Position numbers and translations under genes: made by a program
Part shown: positions 43,308 through 53,220 of the stretch, in pieces
Numbering within the stretch: the stretch's first letter is position 1
Layout of the letters: every line of letters starts with the position of its first letter
The notes under the pieces: model-generated
What the model was told of the DNA's origin: nothing
Seen by the model: only the letters and a program-made list of their open reading frames with translations
The model's database searches: none
From: Erythrobacteraceae bacterium WH01K
Lineage (GTDB): Bacteria; Pseudomonadota; Alphaproteobacteria; Sphingomonadales; Sphingomonadaceae
Reading direction: 5' to 3'
Assembly (NCBI GenBank): GCA_027941995.1
Contig: CP115966.1
Coordinates: 1,302,001 to 1,366,000 of the forward strand
Length of the DNA: 64,000 nt

Positions 43308-43551
43308 ACTGGATCTTGTTGCAGTAAAACCGGCCGCCAAAGGCTCGCTTCATCCCGGAACCCGCACCGGCGAACCATCGATCATGCGTAATGCGGCGCG
43401 CAGTTCACCTGACCGAAAGGTTGGCGGCGACAGCCCTGCGCAACGTTTCGCGGTGGCTGTGGGCCGCCCGGAGATGGGGGCGCAACGGGGAGTTGCGGCC
43501 GCTCATCCCTTGTGGGTGGGATGGCCGAATGATTGAAAGGACGAAGGTATC

Positions 43552-44412
43552 ATGCAGAACCATCTCATCGCCGCAAAGGGCCTGATCCTCGCCGGTATGC
43601 TGGCCGTACCGGCAGCAGGCCTCTCGGCGCAGCAGGCGGAGGCGACCGGGGACGACGTCCTCACCACCGTTTACGGAGAAGCGCCGGTCGAAGGCCCCAA
43701 GGTGGAAGGCGTTATCACCGCACGCCGCGACAATCTGTTGCAGGTCACGGCGCGTGACGGTTCGCGGTCCACCATCGCCATCAACGAGGAGACGGATATT
43801 CGCGGCAAGGGCGGGTTTCTTGGCCTTGGCCGAACGGCGCTGGATCGGTCCGCGCTCTTGAACGGACTGCCCGTGTCGATCGAAACGATGCAGGCCGGCG
43901 GAACGCTGTATGCCAGCCGGGTCCGCCTCAGCAATGACGACCTCGAAATGGCGGAGATGATCCAGGCCGGCACGGCTCAGGGTTTCGCCGAACAGACCGC
44001 CGCGACCGAGGCTCTGCGCGGACGGGTCGGCGACATCGACAATTACAACATTCGCGGCACGACCAACGTCTATTTCGATACCGATGACTGGAAGCTGGGC
44101 GAGCAGGACCGCCTGAAGCTGTGCGAAGCGGCAAGGCAGGCAGACGCGATGGACAATGCGCTGCTCCTGGTCGTCGGCTACACCGATGCCGATGGCAGCC
44201 AGGACTACAACCAGCTCCTCAGCGAACGCCGGGCGGGCCGGGTGGTCAATACCCTGCAGCAGAATTGCGGATGGAAGCCGTGGCGTATGCTGACGCCGAC
44301 CGGCATGGCGGAGGCCGATCCAGCAGCCGACAACACGACCGAATACGGCAAGGCGCAGAACCGCCGCGTCGCCGTGAATATCCTCGTGAGCAAGGCGACC
44401 GAGGGTCTTTGA
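43552..44412 (+). CDS. OmpA-family outer membrane/peptidoglycan-linked protein
   Basis: 286 residues. A signal peptide (LIAAKGLILAGMLAVPAAGL, to SAQQ) precedes an OB- or DUF5666-like part (VEGVITARRDNLLQVTAR, NEETDIRGKGGFLGLGR) and a C-terminal OmpA domain. The OmpA-like segment includes TTNVYFDTDDWKLGEQD, LLLVVGYTDADGSQDYNQLL and SERRAGRVVNTLQQ, which hold the peptidoglycan-binding Asp and Arg. It likely tethers to the cell wall. A hairpin follows. Confidence 0.87.
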   Translation: MQNHLIAAKGLILAGMLAVPAAGLSAQQAEATGDDVLTTVYGEAPVEGPKVEGVITARRDNLLQVTARDGSRSTIAINEETDIRGKGGFLGLGRTALDRSALLNGLPVSIETMQAGGTLYASRVRLSNDDLEMAEMIQAGTAQGFAEQTAATEALRGRVGDIDNYNIRGTTNVYFDTDDWKLGEQDRLKLCEAARQADAMDNALLLVVGYTDADGSQDYNQLLSERRAGRVVNTLQQNCGWKPWRMLTPTGMAEADPAADNTTEYGKAQNRRVAVNILVSKATEGL

Positions 44413-44426
44413 TGATCCGATGGTAT

Positions 44427-44453
44427 CGGGCGGGGCGCGTGGCGTCCTGCCCG
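44427..44453 (+). terminator. Probable terminator of the OmpA-like gene
   Basis: CGGGCGGGGCGC (44427-44438) pairs with GCGTCCTGCCCG (44442-44453), with two G-T pairs, loop GTG, then GTGCTCTCTTT. It falls between the convergent OmpA-like and MASE1 genes. Confidence 0.55.
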
Positions 44454-44463
44454 GTGCTCTCTT

Positions 44464-45765
44464 TCAGGCGACGTCCGGCGTCTGGGGGTCGGCGAAACGC
44501 GAGGCGAAGCTGTAGCCATCGGTGACGTCGCGCATGGTGCCGATCAATTCGCAGATTTCTCCCTCCTCGTCATACCCGGCCTCCGTTCGCCCTTCGATCT
44601 TGCGAACGCTCCCGTCGGGGCGGACGAGGCGCGCTTCGAAATTCGATGGCAGGCCGGTCCGCAGGATCGTCTCGATTGCGCCGTTCACGCGCTCCCGGTC
44701 GTTCTCGTGATAGCATTCCAGTACGGAAGCGAGGCCGCGCGTCCGTTCCGGCTTTCGCCCGGTAATGTCGCGTGCGGTCACGGACCATTCAACCAGGTCA
44801 TCGGCCTTGCGGTAATGGAAGTGGCCGAAACGCACGATCCGCTCCGCCTCTTCCAGCTTGCGCTTGTCGTGGGTGATCTGGAACAGGTCCTTGCGATGGC
44901 GGGCAAGAAGAGCGGCCAGGGGGAAAACCGAAAGCAACAGCGCGACGAGGTAGAGCTGGAAATACAGCACCTGCTCCTCGACCGTGCCGAAAAACAGGCT
45001 GACCGGACCGCGGTCCAGAACGGTCAGGATCGATCCCACGGCTGTCACCGCCAGGATCGCGATGGCGGTTCCGCGCAGGCCGTGCATCAGGGTCGCAAAG
45101 AGTACCGCCACCATCGGCAGGAACAGGAGCGGGTAATCGGCCTGTCCGAAGGCGATTACCGTGCAGCCCCCCACGAGCAGGACGGTCCAGATCCAGAGCG
45201 AGCTCTGCCCGCCGGCCCCCGCATGACCCGGGCGCAGCAGGAACAGGATGACCGGCGTAACGATCAGCATGCCAAGGGCGACGGTGCTGGCCCAGGATAG
45301 GAAGAACGGGATGTCCAGCTTGCCCGACAGGACTGCCGCCATGGTGGCACTGGCCAGGGATGCCGCGATGGCCGTCACACCGAAGATGGCGAGGGAGGCC
45401 GGGTTTTCGAAGGTCCGCCTGTTCACCCCGAGCCGGTTCATCAGGGTGTATCCCAGCATCCCTTCGGCAAGATTGGCGATGGTGAACCCTGTCGCGGCAA
45501 GCAGGCCGACTTCGCCCCAGAGATTGGCGGCCAGTGATGCGGCAGCGGTCCCGCCGATAAGCCAGATTCGGCTCGCCGGTCGAGCAATCAGCAATCCGGC
45601 AAGGAAGATACCGCTGGGCGGCCAGACGGCGGCAATCCCGTCCATGCCGCTCGTCAGTTCGAGCGCAGCGACGGCAAATGCCAGCCAGCCGATCGTGAAT
45701 GCGGCAACCAGCCATGGTTGCACCCGGTCCGAATCTTTCTGCACGCTATTGCCCCCCTGTGGCAT
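44464..45765 (-). CDS. MASE1-PAS sensor-like protein without an output domain
   Basis: 433 residues. The first ~300 residues form eight or more helices of the MASE1 type (WPPSGIFLAGLLIARPASRI, GGTAAASLAANLWGE and others). A PAS domain follows (RIVRFGHFHYRKADDLVEWS to ICELIGTMRDVTDGY). The protein then ends with SFASRFADPQTPDVA. MASE1 sensors normally carry a histidine kinase, GGDEF or EAL domain; none is present here. It may signal through a partner, or be a truncated sensor. No second half is encoded nearby on this strand. Confidence 0.85.
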   Translation of the reverse strand: MPQGGNSVQKDSDRVQPWLVAAFTIGWLAFAVAALELTSGMDGIAAVWPPSGIFLAGLLIARPASRIWLIGGTAAASLAANLWGEVGLLAATGFTIANLAEGMLGYTLMNRLGVNRRTFENPASLAIFGVTAIAASLASATMAAVLSGKLDIPFFLSWASTVALGMLIVTPVILFLLRPGHAGAGGQSSLWIWTVLLVGGCTVIAFGQADYPLLFLPMVAVLFATLMHGLRGTAIAILAVTAVGSILTVLDRGPVSLFFGTVEEQVLYFQLYLVALLLSVFPLAALLARHRKDLFQITHDKRKLEEAERIVRFGHFHYRKADDLVEWSVTARDITGRKPERTRGLASVLECYHENDRERVNGAIETILRTGLPSNFEARLVRPDGSVRKIEGRTEAGYDEEGEICELIGTMRDVTDGYSFASRFADPQTPDVA

Positions 45766-45841
45766 CGGGTCATGCCAGACCCGATATGAGCGTGATTTGA
45801 ACGGGCCGCCGGGTCCCCTTTCCCGGCCGCGCGGAAATCGA

Positions 45842-45885
45842 TGGCGGAGCGCGGTTACGGGCCGTGCCCGAAGCGCGCTCCGCCA
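45842..45885 (-). terminator. Hairpin behind ettA
   Basis: TGGCGGAGCGCG (45842-45853) pairs with CGCGCTCCGCCA (45874-45885), a perfect 12-base stem. It lies 19 bases after the minus-strand ettA stop. The following bases read ATCGATTTCC on the minus strand, so the U tract is weak. Confidence 0.5.
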
Positions 45886-45903
45886 GTTTCTCTCAAGCCT
45901 GCG

Positions 45904-47580
<1,677 letters not shown>

Positions 47581-47696
47581 CGGGGTCGTCCTTCAGATCG
47601 GTCGTATGCGAATGGAATGTGTGGCGCCCAGATAGGCGCGCGGGCCCCCTTGGGCAAGCTGGACTTGGGAAGCGCACGCCCCTAGCAATGCCGGCC

Positions 47697-49121
47697 ATGA
47701 AAAAGACCATGTTCGCGCTCGCCGCCCTGCCGCTTCTCGCCACGACCACGACCGCTCATGCGGACGACCACCTGACCGGCGATGCCTTGGCAGCCGCAGC
47801 GGACAAGGCGCTGACGGATGATACGCTGGCCTGGGCTTTCGTCGAAGGGATCACGACCGAAGTCGGTCCGCGGCAGGCAGGGACCGAGGCGGAAAAGCGC
47901 GGGCGCGACTGGGCCGTCGCCTGGCTGCGTGCCAACGGCTTCGCCAATGTTGTCGACGAACCGTTCCAGATGGAAACATGGGTACCGGGCGAGCTGCACC
48001 GCGCGGAAATCGTCAGCCCTTTCCCGCAGCCCCTGGTGATCCAGCCCCTTGGCGGCAGCGCATCGACCGGGCCGGACGGCATCGTTGCAGAAGTCGTCGA
48101 GTTCGAGAACGTTGCCGCATTGGCTGCGGCCCCCGAGGGAAGCCTGCAGGGCAAGATCGCCTACATCTCGCATTCCATGACGCCGACGCAGGACGGGTCG
48201 CAATACGGCTTTGCCGGCCCGGCGCGGTGGATCGGTGCCGGTCTCGCCAAGAGCAAGGGCGCGATTGCCACGGTCATCAAGTCCGTGGGGACCGACTATC
48301 ATCGCAACCCCCATGTCGGGGGCACGACCTTCCGCAATCCGGACGGATCGAGCGATGTCGGCCGTGCGGTTCCGACGCCAGCCGGCGCGCTCAGCCTGCC
48401 GGACGCTGCCAATCTGGAACGCATGTTCGACCGCGCAAACGGGCGTCCCATCACGATGAAGCTGACCCTGACGCCGCGTCATCTCGGCACGACGACCAGC
48501 GGCAATGTCGTTGGCGAGATCTTAGGCCGTGATCCCTCGCTTCCGCCGGTCCTTGTCGCCTGTCATATCGACAGCTGGTGGAACGCGCCCGGCGCCTTCG
48601 ACGACGGGGCAGGCTGCGGCATCGTTGCGGCGGCCGCGCGGAATGTGGGCGAGGCGGGCCAGCCCCTACGCACCATCCGGGTCCTGATGGCCGGGGCTGA
48701 GGAGGTCGGCCTGTTCGGCAGTGTCGCCTATAGCGAGGCGCATATCGACGAGAAAATCGGTGTCGGGCTGGAAAGCGATTTCGGGGCCGACCGCATCTGG
48801 CGTTTCGAAAGCAATTTCCGGGATACCAATCCCGACCTGCACGCCCGGCTCGCGGCCTCCGTCGCCCGCTTCGGTGTTGCGGACAGCACGATCAAAGCGA
48901 GCGGCGGTGCGGACATCAATATCAGCCGCGACCAGGGCGGAGCGATTATCGATCTGCAGCAGGATGGAACGCGCTATTTCGACCTCCATCACACGCCGGA
49001 CGATACGCTGGACAAGATCGATCCCGTCCAACTGCGCCAGAACGTCGCGGTCTGGACGCAGGTCGTCGGCATCCTCGCCAACGAAGTGGAACCGATTGAG
49101 GGCGCGCCCGAAATCGACTGA
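47697..49121 (+). CDS. M28 family zinc metallopeptidase
   Basis: 474 residues. A signal peptide (KKTMFALAALPLLATTTTAH) ends near ADDHLTG. The C-terminal half is an M28 aminopeptidase: zinc ligands in VACHIDSWWNAPGAFDDGAG (His and Asp), the AEEVGLFGS catalytic Glu, GLESDFGADR and the final DLHHTPDDTLDKID. A PA-like insert domain (LQGKIAYISHSMTPTQDGS) is present. It probably trims peptides in the periplasm or outside. It is divergent from ettA with a 116-base gap. Confidence 0.93.
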   Translation: MKKTMFALAALPLLATTTTAHADDHLTGDALAAAADKALTDDTLAWAFVEGITTEVGPRQAGTEAEKRGRDWAVAWLRANGFANVVDEPFQMETWVPGELHRAEIVSPFPQPLVIQPLGGSASTGPDGIVAEVVEFENVAALAAAPEGSLQGKIAYISHSMTPTQDGSQYGFAGPARWIGAGLAKSKGAIATVIKSVGTDYHRNPHVGGTTFRNPDGSSDVGRAVPTPAGALSLPDAANLERMFDRANGRPITMKLTLTPRHLGTTTSGNVVGEILGRDPSLPPVLVACHIDSWWNAPGAFDDGAGCGIVAAAARNVGEAGQPLRTIRVLMAGAEEVGLFGSVAYSEAHIDEKIGVGLESDFGADRIWRFESNFRDTNPDLHARLAASVARFGVADSTIKASGGADINISRDQGGAIIDLQQDGTRYFDLHHTPDDTLDKIDPVQLRQNVAVWTQVVGILANEVEPIEGAPEID

Positions 49122-49202
49122 TTTCCCTCGGGGAGTTGCCCCCATCTCAACCGGGTTTTAACTATTGCGACCTACTCCCTGCGACGAGAGGGGGTAGACC
49201 AC

Positions 49203-50420
49203 GTGCAGCAACAAATCATGGGGCTGATAAATCCGGCGATTGCGCTGGTGTTTGCCTCGCTGTTCCTGTTGCTCTGGATGTGCGACAAGTCGCGCCGTCA
49301 CGTGGCGTTCTTTGCTGGCGGCTATGCCATGCTTGCAGGCGGCTTCCTGACCTTTCATTTCGTGTCCGACCCGTCTGCGCGTTTGCCGATCCTGCTGATG
49401 CACGTGTTCTATTCAACATCGTGCAGCCTTCTGGCGGCCGGGGCGGCCCGGAGGGTCGGGCAGCATATGGAGCCCGCCTATTTCGTGATCATCGGAGTTG
49501 TCAGCTCGATCCTGATGATTGCGTCCACCTATGGTCTCAATCAAAATCCGCGGCTGTATGTCGCAAACTCGGCCTATGGCCTGATCTTCATCCTCGGTGC
49601 GCATGCCATGGGCCTCGCCGCGCGGCGGGACTTGGTGGACCGGGCGATTTTCTGGCTGTTTGCATTTATTGCAGCGCAGTTTTTCATCCGGCCGGCCGCG
49701 ACCTTCATTCTCGAGGAAACGATTACCGCACAGGAATACAGGGATTCGGTCTATTATGCGGTGATGGTCATCGCGGTGGCCGTTTTCTCGCTTATCTTGG
49801 CGCTTACCTTGCTTGCGTCGACCATCCTGGACCAGCTCGACCTGGAGCGGAAGACTGCGGATACCGACCTGCTGACCGGCCTGCAAAGCCGCCGTGCATT
49901 CGAACAGGATGCGCTTGCCATGCTCGCCCGGTCGAAGGCGCGGGACAAGCCGGTGGCGCTGATCGTGGCGGACCTCGACCATTTCAAGAAGGTCAACGAT
50001 ATCTGGGGACACCAGGTGGGGGACAACGCCATCGCCGTGTTCGGCCAGCTGATCCGTTCGACAATCCGCGAAACGGACATTGCGGGACGCGTTGGGGGCG
50101 AGGAATTCTGCATCGCGGTCTGGAATTGCAGCGGCAGCGCTGCGGCCCGGCTGGCAGAGCGCATCCGCATCGCGCTGACGCGTGCAGAGATCGACGGACT
50201 GCCGGACGATATCCACCTGACGGCCAGTTTCGGCGTCGCGGCATTCAGCGGCGACGATGGTTATGGCCGGTTGTTCGGCCGGGCCGATGCTGCCCTCTAC
50301 AAGGCGAAGGACGCAGGTCGCAATACGGTCCAGCATGACGGGGAGGGCGAGCCCGAACTCGATACCCTGCCGGTCAAACGACCGTTTCAGGGGTCTGCAT
50401 CGATCCGGGCAGCCGCCTGA
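49203..50420 (+). CDS. Membrane-bound diguanylate cyclase
   Basis: 405 residues. Six or seven N-terminal helices (IALVFASLFLLLWMC, FFAGGYAMLAGGFL and so on) form a sensor of unknown type. The GGDEF domain carries TDLLTGLQSRRAFEQD, LIVADLDHFKKVNDIWGHQV and the active site RVGGEEF. An I-site RETD lies five residues before the GGEEF, so product inhibition is expected. It makes cyclic di-GMP. GTG 49203 follows AGAGGGGGT; ATG 49218 is an alternative. It is close behind the M28 gene. Confidence 0.93.
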   Translation: MQQQIMGLINPAIALVFASLFLLLWMCDKSRRHVAFFAGGYAMLAGGFLTFHFVSDPSARLPILLMHVFYSTSCSLLAAGAARRVGQHMEPAYFVIIGVVSSILMIASTYGLNQNPRLYVANSAYGLIFILGAHAMGLAARRDLVDRAIFWLFAFIAAQFFIRPAATFILEETITAQEYRDSVYYAVMVIAVAVFSLILALTLLASTILDQLDLERKTADTDLLTGLQSRRAFEQDALAMLARSKARDKPVALIVADLDHFKKVNDIWGHQVGDNAIAVFGQLIRSTIRETDIAGRVGGEEFCIAVWNCSGSAAARLAERIRIALTRAEIDGLPDDIHLTASFGVAAFSGDDGYGRLFGRADAALYKAKDAGRNTVQHDGEGEPELDTLPVKRPFQGSASIRAAA

Positions 50421-50422
50421 CC

Positions 50423-51769
50423 TCAGGTTTTCGCAAGCTCGCCGAAGCTGGCAGCCATCTGCCCGGGCATCAGAACCACCTGCAACGCGGCTCTTACGCC
50501 GAGGAAAAGCGTGAAGCTGAACCATAGCCCCGCATTGCCCCAGCCCCACGTCACCCAGAGGGAAACGGCGAAGACCAGCGCCGCTCCCACCATCGTTACG
50601 AGCAGGGCGCGGGTCCAGCTGGCGCCTACGTAAACGCCATCGAATACGAATCCGGCGACGCCCGCGAAGGGGATGATTGTAAGCCACCAGCCGCTTTTCT
50701 GCGCGATGTCACGCACGCGGTCCGTCGCTGCAAAGCTGGCGAGGATCGGATCGGCCAGCAGAAGAAATCCGAGCGAGACAACTGCCGCCGCCGCGAACCC
50801 GCGAAGAAGGATTGCCTTGATGTATCTCTTGAACCCCTTCCGGTCCCGGGCTCCCATGCGCTCACCATTGAGGACCTGCGCTGCATTCTCGAAACCGTCC
50901 AGAAGCAGCGCGGTGAAGACGAAGAGCTGATACAGGATGCCGTTGGCAGCCAGCATCGCCGGGCCGCGCTCAGCGCTGAGCCGGGTCAGGGCGGCAAGGG
51001 CAATCATCAGGATGACCGTGCGCAGGAAGAGATCGCGATTTGTGCTCAGGAAAGGCGCAAGCGTGCGCCAGCTCATGGATGCGCCCGTCGTGGCTATCGT
51101 GCGGAAATTCGCGAGGACCGGGCCGCGAAACACGAATGCAGTCACTGCGGCAAGCTTCACGTATTCCGCGACGAAGCTGGACCATCCGATGCCCTCTATC
51201 CCCATGTCCAGACGCAGGACGAACAGCAGGCCCAGCGCGATGTTCAGAACATTGTACGCCACTTCGAACAGCAGCACGGCCGTCATCTGGCGGCGTCCGA
51301 CGAGGAAGCCGATCAGTGCGAGATTCGCCATGACCGCAGGCGCGGTCCAGTATCGGATATCGGCATAGATGCGCGCCGCTTCCAGCACGTCTGCCCGGGC
51401 ACCGAGCGCGGAGAGGAGGGCAGGCAGGATCACCGGTTTGAACAGCAGCAGCAGGCCGGCAATCACCAGACCGACGAACAGTCCGCGAACCAGCATGGCC
51501 ACCTGCGCTTCCTCACCGGCGCGCGTTCCTTCTTGCGCGACAAGGCCGGTCGTCCCGGTCTTGAGGAAGTTCATGACCGTGAAGAGTACGGCGAACAGAC
51601 GTGCGCCGATATCGACCGCGCCTTGCGTTGCGGCATCTTCCAGCCTTCCTACGATCCACATGTCGCCAATGCCGATCAGCGCGGTGGCGACATTGGTCAC
51701 CATGGCCGGAAGCGCGATCGCCCATATGGCGCGGTTGTCGATCAGGGCAGGGGGAGAAATGCGGCTCAC
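50423..51769 (-). CDS. MATE family efflux transporter
   Basis: 448 residues with 12 helices. Signatures include IWAIALPAMVTNVATALIG and VGRLEDAATQGAVDIGARLF in the first part, NFLKTGTTGLVAQEGTRAGE, and the middle ENAAQVLNGERMGARDRKGF. The last matches the DinF-type subgroup. It exports cations or drugs in exchange for Na+ or H+; the substrate is unknown. GTG 51769 is set by the first helix. The longer frame to 51928 runs over tRNA-Pro and is spurious. Its end is next to the diguanylate cyclase end with a 2-base gap. Confidence 0.9.
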   Translation of the reverse strand: MSRISPPALIDNRAIWAIALPAMVTNVATALIGIGDMWIVGRLEDAATQGAVDIGARLFAVLFTVMNFLKTGTTGLVAQEGTRAGEEAQVAMLVRGLFVGLVIAGLLLLFKPVILPALLSALGARADVLEAARIYADIRYWTAPAVMANLALIGFLVGRRQMTAVLLFEVAYNVLNIALGLLFVLRLDMGIEGIGWSSFVAEYVKLAAVTAFVFRGPVLANFRTIATTGASMSWRTLAPFLSTNRDLFLRTVILMIALAALTRLSAERGPAMLAANGILYQLFVFTALLLDGFENAAQVLNGERMGARDRKGFKRYIKAILLRGFAAAAVVSLGFLLLADPILASFAATDRVRDIAQKSGWWLTIIPFAGVAGFVFDGVYVGASWTRALLVTMVGAALVFAVSLWVTWGWGNAGLWFSFTLFLGVRAALQVVLMPGQMAASFGELAKT

Positions 51770-51857
51770 GCGGGCAGCGGTAAACGCCTGCGGCGTCGAC
51801 GCAACCCGACTTGCAAGCAGACAGCGACGTCGGTGTGGAATTGGTGAGTGGCGGAAG

Positions 51858-51934
<77 letters not shown>

Positions 51935-51983
51935 ACATCTTCCGCCGTCCGTCCCGGTCGATCTGGCCGGTCGATCTGGGCTC

Positions 51984-52060
51984 TGGTGGGCCCGGCAGGA
52001 CTCGAACCCGCGACCTAGCCGTTATGAGCGGCCAGCTCTAACCAACTGAGCTACAGGCCC
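51984..52060 (-). tRNA. tRNA with CAT anticodon, probably tRNA-Ile2 (lysidine-type)
   Basis: 77 nucleotides including CCA. The acceptor stem GGGCCTG/CGGGCCC, with C4-G69 and C5-G68, resembles alphaproteobacterial tRNA-Ile rather than elongator tRNA-Met. The anticodon loop is CTCATAA. If it is Ile2, TilS converts C34 to lysidine so it reads ATA. Elongator Met remains possible. Confidence 0.85.
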
Positions 52061-52113
52061 CTACCAGGACAAGGAAGGCGCGTCGGTAAGGGCGCGCCTT
52101 CGGTTTGCGCCGC

Positions 52114-53169
52114 CTAGCGATGCTTGGGCCGCGCTGCAAGCAGTCTCTCGTCCTGTGATGCGACCTGCGCATTTTCCAGAGAGACCATTTCCATGATCTC
52201 GGCGACCGTCGTGTTCTGCACGCCGCGCTGGCCCAGATAGGCATAGACCTCGCGAAACCAGTCGTAGAGCGAGTCGACACTGCGTTCGCTGATTACATAG
52301 GGCGTGTGGCCCGGGGCCAGCGAGGGGCTATGGAAAGACAGCACCAGAAGAGGGAGATCGTCGTCGAGCGCCATGTCGATCCCTCGCAACGCTTCTTCGG
52401 CCGATACCCCTTCCGGAGTGAGCGGAATCTTTTCGAGCAGGCCCAGACGCGATGCCATGCCGCCCAGAAAGGGGACGGAGCCGAGCAAAGGCTCCAGCAT
52501 CGCGCCCTGTTTCCGCAGCAGGCCCCAATACACCGTCGTCAGCGGCAATTCGAGAATGCGGCGATCGCCGCCGATCCAGTACGGACGCAAGGGATGGCGG
52601 CTGTAATCCGCGCCGCCATCGGCGCGGTAGTCGAAATTGGACCGGACCGATGTATCCACGGCCACGCCCTGCTCGGCCAGCAACTGGGCCGTTTGCGGGC
52701 CCAGCCCGTATCGACCGGCACGGTAAACCAGGGGCGTAACGCCGAAATCCTGCTCGATCGCCTCGCGCAGCCGAACGAATTTACGCCGCTCCAACTGCGG
52801 CGATAGATTGCCGGCGTAGCTGTTGTGCTGGTTCACTTCCTCGTCGTGCGGAGGATTGACCCATGGGTGCAGCTGTATGCCGATCTCTGCCGTGCCGCGA
52901 CGGGCAGCATCTCCCAGAACTTCCCGGGCGATGGGCGAATGTGCAATCGGCCAATCGACCAGGTAAACCGGACTGACGCCCAGATTTTCGCTGAATTCCT
53001 GGAAAGAGCGCAAGTGACGCACATGCTCCAGCCCGTGTTCGGTCGCGCTGAAGGGCTTACCCCAGTCGAACTCTTCTTCCGTGTCCACCGTCAGCAGCAC
53101 CCGCCGGCCGAAACCGTCGGCGAACCGTGCCATGCCAGCAGCGGGAGGCGGATCCAGCATGTTCGTCAC
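52114..53169 (-). CDS. Polysaccharide deacetylase family protein (WalW-like)
   Basis: 351 residues from GTG 53169 (ATG 53160 is close behind). NodB-type deacetylase features: LLTVDTEEEFDWGKPFS near the start for metal binding, GIQLHPWVNPPHDEEVNQ, YRAGRYGLGPQTAQLL and the late LSFHSPSLAPGH. The order fits carbohydrate esterase 4-like proteins in surface-polysaccharide loci. No signal peptide is obvious, so a cytoplasmic or unusual location is possible. It lies 51 bases in front of the histidine kinase-like gene on the same strand, with kinase upstream. Confidence 0.85.
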   Translation of the reverse strand: MTNMLDPPPAAGMARFADGFGRRVLLTVDTEEEFDWGKPFSATEHGLEHVRHLRSFQEFSENLGVSPVYLVDWPIAHSPIAREVLGDAARRGTAEIGIQLHPWVNPPHDEEVNQHNSYAGNLSPQLERRKFVRLREAIEQDFGVTPLVYRAGRYGLGPQTAQLLAEQGVAVDTSVRSNFDYRADGGADYSRHPLRPYWIGGDRRILELPLTTVYWGLLRKQGAMLEPLLGSVPFLGGMASRLGLLEKIPLTPEGVSAEEALRGIDMALDDDLPLLVLSFHSPSLAPGHTPYVISERSVDSLYDWFREVYAYLGQRGVQNTTVAEIMEMVSLENAQVASQDERLLAARPKHR

Positions 53170-53220
53170 ACGAGTTCCGATCCGCGCCGGATTGATCGAT
53201 AGACGGGCAGACGGGCGGCG

